This document shows positions 1-6,042 of a DNA stretch of 6,042 nucleotides, one piece after another. The stretch's first letter is position 1. Each line of letters begins with the position of its first letter. Source of the DNA: an uncultured bacterium (GTDB lineage Bacteria > Bacillota > Clostridia > Oscillospirales > Ruminococcaceae). The notes below the pieces were generated by a model. It had not been told where the DNA came from, did no database searches, and saw only the letters and a program-made list of their open reading frames with translations. The stretch lies in contig CAKWRB010000083.1 in the NCBI GenBank assembly GCA_934845495.1, forward strand, positions 1-6,042. Reading direction: 5' to 3'. A program made the position numbers and the translations under genes.

Positions 1-2743
1 GCTCCCGGCTCTGGGTCCGAAGGCTGCTCACCTTCTGTTCGCAGTCCCGTCGGGTCTCCTCATTCTGGCGGATGCGCTCCTGGGCTGTGATGGTCTGTTC
101 TGCCAGCTGTTCCAGCCGCATCGACCCGGCCTCGATGGAACTGCGGTCGGCCTGGATGGACCGCTGCAGCTCCTCGATCCGCTCCCGGATCTCCTGCAGA
201 TGGGCCCGACTGTCCTGCTGCCGGGCGGTCAGGCGATCCCATTCCGCCTTTGCTACCGCCAGATCCTTCTCATTTTCCAGACGCTGCAGGTCCAGGGCTG
301 CCTTCCGGCGCACCTGGTCCCGGCTGGTCTCATCGGCCTGGCGCCGCTCCTCCTGCCGGGTCTCGATCTCCGCCGAAATCTGCTCCAGTTCACCGGTCAG
401 CCCGGTCAGAACGGTCTCGGCGCTGCGGTTTTCGCCGGTGAGCTGCTTCACCCGGGCTGCCAGGGCGGCTTCCTCCGCCTTTTCCCGGGCGGCGGATTCC
501 CCGGCCGAGGCAAGGATCTGCTCCAGCCGCTTCTTTTCGCCCTCGGCCCGGATGCGGTCATCCGACACCTCCCGCAGGCCGGCATCGATGCTCCAGATCT
601 GGGCTTCGATGCGGCCGATCTCCTCCTGTGCCGCAGCCAGGGCGCACTCTTCCTCTGCTGCGCGCTGCTCCAGCGCGGCGGCTTCGGCCTCCAGCTGGTC
701 GATCTCGCCCCGCCGTCCCAGCAGGCCGGCGCTCTTGGCGGTGTAGCCGCCGGTCATGGCGCCGCCGGTGTTGATGACCTGCCCGTCCAGCGTAACGATA
801 CGGAACTTGTAGCCGCACCGCTTGGCAATGGTGACAGCACAGTCCAGATCCTCCGCAATGAGGATGCGCCCCAGCAGATGCTCCACAATGCCGGCGTACC
901 GACTCTCGGCGGTCACCAGCGTCGAGGCGATGCCCACGGCGCCCTCCATGCCGGAAAACTCCCGGTCGTCCATGCGCCTGCCCCGCACTGCCGTCAGGGG
1001 CAGGAAGGTGGCGCGGCCCTTGCGCTCCCGGTCCAGGAGGCGGATGCACTGCTTGGCGGCGGTTTCGTCCTCCACCACGATGTTCTGCATACCGGCTCCC
1101 AGGGCGATCTCGATGGCAGTGGAATACCGGGAATCGGCAGCTGCCACCAACTGGGATACCGAACCATGCACTCCCCGGATCAGGCCCCGGCTGCTCTGCT
1201 GCAGAATAAACTTTACACTGTATGTATAGCCCTCCAGGCTCTTTTCCATTCCCTCCAGGATGCCTGCCCGCTGCCGCTTTTGGGCGATTCTGTTCTGCAG
1301 GTCGGCAAGCTGATCGGCCTGCTGCTGCCGGCGTTCCTGCCGGCTCTTCAGGCGCAGTTCATAGCCTGCCCGGGTGTTGCGGAACTCCTCTTCCCGGGCA
1401 TCGGTACCGGCCAGAAGTTCCTCGCATTCGGCCAGTTCCTGCCGGGTGCGTTCCAGTTCCCCGTCCCGGCTGCCGCCGGCCTGACGGATCTCCTCCAGAC
1501 GGCGGTGGGTCTCCTCCAGCAGCGACTGGCTGGCCGCTCCGGAAAACCGCGCATCGTCGATCTTTTTATAGATGGCCGTGCGCCGGAATTTGAGCGATTC
1601 CACCGCTCGATCCAGCTCCGCCAGCCGTGTTTCGTTCTGCTGGGAACAGGCGGTTTCCTCAGCCAGATGGCTGCGGATCTCCTCCCCGGCCTGTTCCAGG
1701 GCAGCGATGCGCTCCTGCACCCCGGCAGCAGCAGCCTGGTCGGCATCGGTGTGCTGCAGCCCCTGCCGGTGTTCGGCCTCCAGGGCGGCGATGCTCTCCC
1801 GGCTGTGGGCAATGTTGTTTTCCCCCACCGCCTGATCTGACCGGATCCGGGCTGTCTCCTCCTCCCACTCCCGCAGGCGGGTGCGCAGGCCGTCCGCTGA
1901 CACGGCGCAGTCCTGCATCTGGGTGTAGAGAAGGTTGATGCGCTCCTCCAGCCCCTCCTCTTCCCGGGTCAGGCTGTCGTACTCGCCCCGGGCTGCCAGG
2001 AACCGATCCTGAATTTCCCGGTACTGAGCCGAAAGCCGGTCGATCTTTGCCAGCCACACACCGATTTCCAGGGTGCGGCGCTCCTCGGCCAGCGAGAGGT
2101 ATTCCCGGGCCTTTTCCGCCTCTTTGCGCAGCGGCTCCACCCGGTTTTCCAGCTCCGAGAGGATATCCCGAAGACGGAGCATATTCTCCTCGGCGGCATC
2201 CAGACGGCGCTGGGCCTCCCCCCGGCGGTAGCGGTACTTGGAAATGCCCGCTGCCTCCTCGAAGATCTCCCGGCGCTCGGAGCTACGGTTGGAGATGATC
2301 TCGGCAATGCGCCCCTGCCCGATGACCGAATAGCCGTCCCGGCCCAGACCGGTATCCATGAACAGCTCATAGATATCCTTGAGCCGCACCGAGGCGCCGC
2401 CCAGCCGGTACTCGCTCTCGCCTGAACGGTAGAGCTTTCGTGTGATGGAGATCTCGTCGCTGTCCACCGGGAGCAGGCGGTCCGAGTTGTCCAGCACCAG
2501 GTTGACCATGGCGCTGCCCTGGGGCTTTCGTTTGGCTGTTCCGCCAAAGATGACATCCTCCATGCGGCTGCCCCGGAGGGTCTTGGTGGACTGCTCGCCG
2601 AATACCCAGCGCACTGCGTCCACGATGTTGCTCTTGCCGCTGCCGTTGGGGCCCACCACGGCGGTGATGCCCTGATCGAAGGTGAGCTTTACCTTGTCGG
2701 GAAAGGACTTGAAGCCCTGAATCTCCAGCGATTTGATCTGCAA
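1..2743 (-). CDS. smc: Chromosome segregation/condensation protein SMC, N-terminal 914 residues (3' end outside window)
   Basis: SMC is the ATPase subunit of the bacterial condensin (with ScpA and ScpB) that organises and helps segregate the chromosome. I translated the frame by hand and found no stop in 914 codons; about three quarters of a usual ~1190-residue SMC is present. The N-terminal head opens with the family pattern KSLEIQGFKSF (residues 4-14). It carries Walker A GPNGSGKS (31-38) and the Q-loop stretch GYSVIGQGRIAEI (Q143), followed by FEEAAGI. Long Glu/Arg/Leu/Gln-rich coiled-coil arms span about 175-495 and 680-914. Between them lies a hinge (about 497-675) with GVHGSV, AIEIALGAG and a closing VINTGGAMTGG, all typical of SMC. 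The signature LSGGE and Walker B of the C-terminal head lie beyond base 1. The start is TTG: its N-terminus aligns with the family's methionine, and no in-frame ATG or GTG occurs in the gap upstream. It is last in the visible gene row. Confidence 0.97.
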   Translation of the reverse strand, partial: MQIKSLEIQGFKSFPDKVKLTFDQGITAVVGPNGSGKSNIVDAVRWVFGEQSTKTLRGSRMEDVIFGGTAKRKPQGSAMVNLVLDNSDRLLPVDSDEISITRKLYRSGESEYRLGGASVRLKDIYELFMDTGLGRDGYSVIGQGRIAEIISNRSSERREIFEEAAGISKYRYRRGEAQRRLDAAEENMLRLRDILSELENRVEPLRKEAEKAREYLSLAEERRTLEIGVWLAKIDRLSAQYREIQDRFLAARGEYDSLTREEEGLEERINLLYTQMQDCAVSADGLRTRLREWEEETARIRSDQAVGENNIAHSRESIAALEAEHRQGLQHTDADQAAAAGVQERIAALEQAGEEIRSHLAEETACSQQNETRLAELDRAVESLKFRRTAIYKKIDDARFSGAASQSLLEETHRRLEEIRQAGGSRDGELERTRQELAECEELLAGTDAREEEFRNTRAGYELRLKSRQERRQQQADQLADLQNRIAQKRQRAGILEGMEKSLEGYTYSVKFILQQSSRGLIRGVHGSVSQLVAAADSRYSTAIEIALGAGMQNIVVEDETAAKQCIRLLDRERKGRATFLPLTAVRGRRMDDREFSGMEGAVGIASTLVTAESRYAGIVEHLLGRILIAEDLDCAVTIAKRCGYKFRIVTLDGQVINTGGAMTGGYTAKSAGLLGRRGEIDQLEAEAAALEQRAAEEECALAAAQEEIGRIEAQIWSIDAGLREVSDDRIRAEGEKKRLEQILASAGESAAREKAEEAALAARVKQLTGENRSAETVLTGLTGELEQISAEIETRQEERRQADETSRDQVRRKAALDLQRLENEKDLAVAKAEWDRLTARQQDSRAHLQEIRERIEELQRSIQADRSSIEAGSMRLEQLAEQTITAQERIRQNEETRRDCEQKVSSLRTQSRE

Positions 2744-2759
2744 ACTTTCCTCACTCCTT
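2744..2759 (-). promoter_or_regulatory. Ribosome binding site of smc, deciding a TTG start
   Basis: On the minus strand AAGGAG (2759-2754) lies 10 bases before the TTG, and a second purine run GAGG (2752-2749) lies 5 bases before it. Either could pair with 16S rRNA. A GTG at 2754-2752 is out of frame with smc, so TTG at 2743-2741 is the best supported start. Confidence 0.7.
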
Positions 2760-2770
2760 CCAGTTCTGCC

Positions 2771-2826
2771 GCTGTCTGTCCCCAGTCTGCGCTGCTGCGC
2801 CGATTCGGGACGGACAGCCGTCCGTC
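2771..2826. repeat. Nested inverted repeats in the gap before smc (possible competing hairpins)
   Basis: A perfect 7-base inverted repeat, GACGGAC (2809-2815) and GTCCGTC (2820-2826), encloses a 4-base loop. A second pairing is possible between 2771-2781 (GCTGTCTGTCC) and 2808-2818 (GGACGGACAGC), matching at 10 of 11 positions. The middle segment is shared, so the two stems exclude each other. In the operon's direction no T-run follows either stem, so this is not a standard terminator for the row. On the plus strand the small stem is followed by TTTTATTA, which looks weakly like an intrinsic terminator for antisense transcripts. The repeats end before the smc ribosome binding site. No function is shown; an mRNA-stability or processing role is only a guess. 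Confidence 0.4.
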
Positions 2827-2831
2827 TTTTA

Positions 2832-3824
2832 TTACTCCGGCTGCAAAGAGCCAGCCGGGATCTGTCTGTCCTCCAGGAGGGTGACCTGCCAGCCCAGCTC
2901 GGCCAGGCGGATCAGGTTTTTCCGGTGCGGCCCGGTGAATTTGGAGCGATCCCGGGGGTTGAGCCGCACCGTCACCGGCCGGGGGGCCATTCCGTCGAAC
3001 TGCGAAAGCAGCCGCTGCACCAGCAGATGCCCTTCGCACAGCTCCCGGAAGGCCGGATGGTAGGCGCCGGCCAGCAGCCGCTCCTCCAGCGAACGGCTGG
3101 CGTGCAGCCCCAGCCGGATCACCCGGATGCCTTGCCCCTCCAGATATTCCAGCAGCCCGGCACAGAGGGGAACACTCTCCTCCACTCCCGGCGGCTGGTA
3201 CAGGCCCTGGCGGTACCATCTGCCCAGCCGGGTGCCCTCCAGCACCACGGTGGGGTAGATCCGCATCTCCGCCGGGGAGAGCGCTGCCAGCTCCCGGGCG
3301 GTGTACCAGGCGCCCTCGGGGGTATCGCCGGGCAGACCAGTCATCATCTGCAGCCCCAGCGAAAAGCCCATCTTCCGCACCCGCTCTGCTGCCTGGCGCA
3401 CCTGTTCTGCGGTGTGCCCCCGGCCGTTCCGGGCCAGCACCCGGTTGTCCATCGACTGGGCACCCAGCTCGATGGTGGTGACCCCGTACCCCTGCAAAAG
3501 CCGGAGCGTCTCCGGCTCCACCGCATCCGGTCGGGTGGAGAGGCGGATGCCCCGCACCGCTCCCGAACGGACATAGGGGGCTGCGGCCTCCAGCAGGCTG
3601 AGCATATACCCCCGGTCGATGGCGGTAAAGCTGCCGCCAAAGAAGGCGATCTCCGCCCCGGCGGCCCGGCTGCCCAGGCTCTGGAGGGCCGTTTCGCAGG
3701 CGGCGGTGACATCGGCCGGTTCGGGCGGCCGCTCCGCCCCGGAGATGGCATTCTGGTCGCAGAAGCTGCACCGGTGGGGACAGCCGATGTGCGGTACAAA
3801 CAGGGCGATGTTGGCGTGTTTCAC
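2832..3824 (-). CDS. Elp3-like radical SAM protein without a GNAT domain
   Basis: This is a 330-residue radical SAM enzyme. The 4Fe-4S/SAM site is visible as C15-x3-C19-x2-C22 in GCPHRCSFCDQ. The expected core follows: FFGGSF (61-66, SAM contact), LSTRPD (95-100), ELGAQS (119-124), GLPGD (163-167) and YPTVVLEGT (190-198). The pattern around the cysteines together with the YPT..EGT block is that of Elp3/COG1243 proteins. Full Elp3 has about 550 residues and a C-terminal acetyltransferase domain for tRNA wobble-uridine modification. Here the remaining ~130 residues after the core (with RLNPRDRSKFTGPHRKN, 287-303) show no GNAT motif I recognise. The start is GTG at 3824, one base after the rnc stop, with GGGAG six bases upstream inside the end of rnc. 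Starting elsewhere would threaten the cysteine cluster. Genes of this type commonly sit between rnc and smc in Clostridia; their substrate is, to my knowledge, not established. Confidence 0.9.
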   Translation of the reverse strand: MKHANIALFVPHIGCPHRCSFCDQNAISGAERPPEPADVTAACETALQSLGSRAAGAEIAFFGGSFTAIDRGYMLSLLEAAAPYVRSGAVRGIRLSTRPDAVEPETLRLLQGYGVTTIELGAQSMDNRVLARNGRGHTAEQVRQAAERVRKMGFSLGLQMMTGLPGDTPEGAWYTARELAALSPAEMRIYPTVVLEGTRLGRWYRQGLYQPPGVEESVPLCAGLLEYLEGQGIRVIRLGLHASRSLEERLLAGAYHPAFRELCEGHLLVQRLLSQFDGMAPRPVTVRLNPRDRSKFTGPHRKNLIRLAELGWQVTLLEDRQIPAGSLQPE

Positions 3825-3835
3825 CTTATTCTCCC
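3825..3835 (-). promoter_or_regulatory. Ribosome binding site of the radical SAM gene
   Basis: GGGAG (3835-3831) lies within the last codons of rnc, followed by six bases that include the rnc TAA, then GTG. The arrangement supports the GTG start and suggests that ribosomes finishing rnc re-initiate here. Confidence 0.65.
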
Positions 3836-4506
3836 ATCAGCTCGACGGCTTCCTTGGCTGCCATCTGTTCGGCGGCCTTCTTGCTCTTGCCCTCGCCGCG
3901 GCCGATGATGTTGGAATTGATCTTCACCTGTACCACAAAGGTCTTGTCGTGGTCGGGGCCGCGCTCCTCCACCAGCTCATAGCTGAGCTGCTCCTCGGGG
4001 TTCTTCTGGACGATTTCCTGCAGCAGGGTCTTGTAGTCCTTGAAGGCAGGTTTCTCCTCGTTTTCCAGACTGCGCAGTACAAAGGGCATCAGGAATTCCC
4101 GGGTGCGCTCCATGCCGCTGTCCAGATAGACGGCGGCGATGAGTGCTTCAAAGGCATCGGCCTGAATGGAGGGGCGCTCCCGTCCGCCCGAGTTCTCCTC
4201 GCCCTTACCCAGCAGGATATAGTCGCCCAGGTGAATCTCCTTGGCCCAGCCCCAGAGCGACTTTTCGCAGACGATGGAGGCCCGCAGCTTGGTCAGGTCA
4301 CCCTCGGCCAGGTGGGAGCTTTTGAACAGGTAATCGGATACGATGATGGAAAGCACCGCATCGCCCAGAAACTCCTGCCGCTCGTTGTACGGGCAGCGGG
4401 AGCGCATCTCGTTGGCATAGGAGGAGTGGGTCAGCGCAGTGCGCAGGTACCCCTCATTTTTGAACTCGTAGCCGATGGTTTTTTCCAGCTCATGCATCTC
4501 TCTCAC
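3826..4506 (-). CDS. rnc: Ribonuclease III
   Basis: RNase III is an Mg2+-dependent endonuclease that cuts double-stranded RNA, chiefly in rRNA precursor processing and mRNA turnover; it acts as a dimer. At 226 residues it has the usual bacterial length. The N-terminal nuclease domain (about 6-145) carries the signature NERQEFLGDAVL (41-52) with acidic residues E42, E45 and D49. The second acidic pair is D117 and E120 in QADAFEALIAAVYLD. The C-terminal double-stranded RNA binding domain (about 156-225) has DYKTLLQE, then GPDHDKTFVVQV and the lysine-rich GEGKSKKAAEQMAAKEA. The start is GTG at 4506, overlapping the plsX TGA as GTGA, with AGGAG eight bases upstream. An in-frame ATG three codons later lacks a well-placed ribosome binding site. 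The one oddity is Q44, where the signature normally has Leu or Met. All residues needed for catalysis are present, so it should be active. Confidence 0.97.
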   Translation of the reverse strand: MREMHELEKTIGYEFKNEGYLRTALTHSSYANEMRSRCPYNERQEFLGDAVLSIIVSDYLFKSSHLAEGDLTKLRASIVCEKSLWGWAKEIHLGDYILLGKGEENSGGRERPSIQADAFEALIAAVYLDSGMERTREFLMPFVLRSLENEEKPAFKDYKTLLQEIVQKNPEEQLSYELVEERGPDHDKTFVVQVKINSNIIGRGEGKSKKAAEQMAAKEAVELMGE

Positions 4507-5546
4507 TGTGCTTGCTCCTCTCCGGCGGCTGCTTCCGCCTTGGCTGCAGCCTCTGCTGCACGGTAGTGTTCCATATATTCTTCGATCAGGCCAACCATGT
4601 TGTTCTGCTGGCAGGTCATGGCCTGGCGGATGGCGTTCTTAAAGGCCTTGGCATTGGAGCTGCCGTGGGCCTTGATCACCGGCTTGCGCAAACCCAGCAG
4701 TGGAGCGCCGCCGGCCTCGTTGGAGTCGGACTTCTTCTTGAGTGTCCGGAGCTTGCCCGCCAGGAAGGGGGCGCCCAGCATACCAGGGAAGCTCTTCACC
4801 ATCGACTTGAGCTCGTTGGAGAAAAACTTGCCCATTCCCTCGGAGGTTTTGAGGATGATGTTGCCGGTAAAGCCGTCGGTGACAGCCACATCCACCTCGC
4901 CCAGGGGCAGGCCGCGGGCCTCCACATTGCCAGTGAAGTGAATGGGGGCCTCCTTGAGCAGAGGCAGTACATCCAGCTGGAGCTGGGTGCCCTTGTTCTC
5001 CTCGGTGCCGATGTTCACCAGGCCCACCCGGGGTTTCTGGATGCCCTGCACCTTTTCCATATAGGCGCTGCCCATCAGTGCAAACTGCAGGAGCATCTCA
5101 GGGCGGCAATCGTGGTTGGCGCCGGCATCCACCAGCAGGTAACCGGAGCCGGCATTGGGCACCAGGGTGCCGATGGCAATGCGGCGCACACCCTTTACAC
5201 GCTTGACAACCAGAGTGGAGCCAACCACCAGCGCACCGGTGCTGCCAGCGGAGACAAAGGCCTCGCCCTGCCCCTCGCTGAGCAGGCGCAGGCCCACTGC
5301 CATCGAGGAATCGGCATACTTCTTGAGCAGGGTGGTGGGGTCCTCTTCCACCGGGATCACCGACGGAGCGTGGACAATCTCCATGCCGTCCAGAGAGATC
5401 TTGGCCCCGGCTGCTGCCTGACGGATCTTCTCCTCATCACCGGTGAGCAGGATCTCTGCCCCCAGCTCGTCCACTGCCTGACGGCAGCCCTCTATTACAG
5501 CCAGCGGTGCATGATCGCCGCCGAACGCATCAACGATAATTTTCAT
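4503..5546 (-). CDS. plsX: Phosphate acyltransferase PlsX
   Basis: PlsX converts acyl-ACP and phosphate to acyl-phosphate. PlsY then uses this to acylate glycerol-3-phosphate, the first step of phospholipid synthesis in most bacteria. PlsX is a peripheral membrane protein. The 347 residues include the N-terminal IVDAFGGDHAP (4-14), VSAGSTGALV (98-107), LVDAGAN (138-144), VGLVNIGTEENKG (174-186), TGNVEARGLP (205-214), VTDGFTGNI (222-230) and the C-terminal IKAHGSSNAKA (291-301), all in family order. The last ~20 residues are a tail rich in Ala and Glu (from about 328), probably disordered and dispensable. The ATG start follows GGAGG by eight bases; that site lies at the end of trmFO, whose stop is three bases upstream. 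plsX is often followed by fabD, fabG and acpP; here rnc follows directly, so acyl-carrier-protein genes must be elsewhere. Confidence 0.97.
   Translation of the reverse strand: MKIIVDAFGGDHAPLAVIEGCRQAVDELGAEILLTGDEEKIRQAAAGAKISLDGMEIVHAPSVIPVEEDPTTLLKKYADSSMAVGLRLLSEGQGEAFVSAGSTGALVVGSTLVVKRVKGVRRIAIGTLVPNAGSGYLLVDAGANHDCRPEMLLQFALMGSAYMEKVQGIQKPRVGLVNIGTEENKGTQLQLDVLPLLKEAPIHFTGNVEARGLPLGEVDVAVTDGFTGNIILKTSEGMGKFFSNELKSMVKSFPGMLGAPFLAGKLRTLKKKSDSNEAGGAPLLGLRKPVIKAHGSSNAKAFKNAIRQAMTCQQNNMVGLIEEYMEHYRAAEAAAKAEAAAGEEQAQ
4507..4519 (-). promoter_or_regulatory. Ribosome binding site of rnc, favouring a GTG start
   Basis: AGGAG (4519-4515) lies inside the last codons of plsX, eight bases before the GTG at 4506-4504. 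For the alternative ATG at 4497 the spacing would be 17 bases, too long. The site therefore decides for GTG and for coupling to plsX. Confidence 0.7.
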
Positions 5547-5559
5547 AGCTTATGCCTCC
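5547..5559 (-). promoter_or_regulatory. Ribosome binding site of plsX
   Basis: GGAGG (5559-5555) overlaps the last sense codons of trmFO. It is followed by eight bases containing the trmFO TAA (5552-5550), then ATG. It is a strong site, consistent with coupled translation of trmFO and plsX. Confidence 0.75.
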
Positions 5560-6042
5560 AAATCTCTGAGGGTCTGTTCCAGATCCTGCATGGCCCGCTC
5601 TGCCAACGCGCCGTAGCGCTCTGCCTTGCCCTTGATCTTTTCGGGAAGCGGCGGCAGGATGCCCATATTGCTGCCCATGGGCTGGAAGTCCTCCGCCGTG
5701 GACGAGCTGATGTACCGGGTCAGGGCGCCGAGCATGGTGGTCTCGGGCAGCTCCAGCGGGGGAAGCCCCTGCAGCCGCCGTGCCATGGCAAGGCCGGCGA
5801 TCAGCCCCGACGAAGCCGACTCCATATACCCTTCCACACCGGTCATCTGGCCGGCAAAGAAGATGCGTGGGTCGCTGCGCAGGGAGAAGTCCGCATTCAG
5901 CAGCTTGGGCGAATTCATAAAGGTATTGCGGTGCATCACACCGTACCGGGCAAAGACAGCATGCTCCAGACCGGGGATCATCGAGAATACCCGCTTCTGT
6001 TCCGGGAACTTGAGGTTGGTCTGGAAGCCGACGATGTTGTAG
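5550..6042 (-). CDS. trmFO: tRNA (uracil-54-C5) methyltransferase TrmFO, C-terminal 163 residues (5' end outside window)
   Basis: TrmFO makes the ribothymidine (m5U) at position 54 of the tRNA T-loop, using methylene-tetrahydrofolate as carbon donor and FAD as reductant; it is cytosolic. The frame is open through the right edge of the window. The translated residues at the edge read YNIVGFQTNLKFPEQKRVF, a TrmFO hallmark, followed by RYGVMHRNTF and then GQMTGVEGYMES, the FAD-contacting segment of the GidA/TrmFO family. Near the C-terminus is FQPMGSNMGILPPLP, again specific to TrmFO rather than to GidA/MnmG. The family is about 435 residues long, so roughly 270 N-terminal residues, including the dinucleotide-binding GxGxxG, are missing. 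The methionine at 5981 is internal and not the start. In many Firmicutes trmFO lies beside topA; the right-hand neighbour here cannot be seen. Confidence 0.96.
   Translation of the reverse strand, partial: YNIVGFQTNLKFPEQKRVFSMIPGLEHAVFARYGVMHRNTFMNSPKLLNADFSLRSDPRIFFAGQMTGVEGYMESASSGLIAGLAMARRLQGLPPLELPETTMLGALTRYISSSTAEDFQPMGSNMGILPPLPEKIKGKAERYGALAERAMQDLEQTLRDLEA

Noticed and set aside
200..1840. A 546-codon open frame on the plus strand, opposite smc
   Set aside because: It lies wholly antisense to an uninterrupted, motif-bearing smc frame. Its composition (Leu, Gly, Pro, Gln, Ala) is what GC-rich complementary coding DNA produces. It has no recognisable domain.
2807..2831. Intrinsic terminator between the radical SAM gene and smc
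   Set aside because: The stem is followed by T residues only when read on the plus strand. In the direction of transcription it is preceded by A residues and followed by CCCGAA, so it cannot be called a terminator of the row.
2689..3771. A 360-codon minus-strand frame overlapping the radical SAM gene and the start of smc
   Set aside because: It is a same-strand shifted frame, very rich in Gly, Ala, Pro and Arg. It overlaps two well-supported genes, and no family features are visible.
2733..3908. A 391-codon plus-strand open frame opposite the radical SAM gene
   Set aside because: It is antisense to a gene with an intact CxxxCxxC core and rich in Pro, Gly, Arg and His, as expected of a shadow frame. 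No motif or conserved start was seen.
3619..4566. A 315-codon plus-strand frame opposite rnc
   Set aside because: It is a complement shadow across the rnc and radical SAM genes, without any domain pattern. Real RNase III motifs occupy the other strand.
1..6042. Mobile element, CRISPR array, tRNA/rRNA, phage or defence island
   Set aside because: The window is almost entirely filled by five housekeeping genes with matching composition. I saw no regularly spaced repeats, transposase, integrase or RNA gene pattern.

Overview
The window is a compact piece of core bacterial chromosome. Five protein genes lie head to tail on the minus strand, with almost no non-coding DNA. In transcription order (right to left) they are: the 3' part of trmFO (folate/FAD-dependent tRNA U54 methyltransferase), plsX (phosphate acyltransferase), rnc (RNase III), an Elp3-like radical SAM gene, and the first 914 codons of smc (chromosome condensation ATPase). 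trmFO and smc both run off the window.

The DNA is GC-rich by eye. The gene set and order point to a Firmicutes genome, most likely a high-GC Clostridia of the Oscillospiraceae/Ruminococcaceae type. The evidence is a folate-type TrmFO, plsX-rnc-smc linkage, and a stand-alone Elp3-like radical SAM gene between rnc and smc. This placement is inference from gene order and protein motifs, not from a search.

Layout: 6042-5550 is the trmFO C-terminal part. 5546-4503 is plsX, 3 bases after the trmFO stop. 4506-3826 is rnc, whose GTG start overlaps the plsX TGA. 3824-2832 is the radical SAM gene, 1 base after the rnc stop and also starting with GTG. 2831-2744 is the only real gap (88 bases); it holds small inverted repeats and the smc ribosome binding site. 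2743-1 is smc, starting with TTG and open to the window edge; I translated the whole frame and found no interruption. Every junction has a recognisable Shine-Dalgarno sequence. The spacing strongly suggests one transcript with translational coupling. I see no promoter inside the window, so it presumably lies upstream of or within trmFO, or further right.

The genes serve housekeeping tasks: tRNA modification, the first committed steps of phospholipid synthesis, double-stranded RNA processing, a probable radical SAM RNA-modification-like enzyme of unknown substrate, and chromosome organisation. I found no mobile element, CRISPR array, RNA gene, phage or defence gene, and no convincing new system. 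The points most worth a second look are the Elp3-like protein without an acetyltransferase domain, the competing inverted repeats just before smc, the run of three non-ATG starts, and the absence of acpP and fab genes between plsX and rnc.
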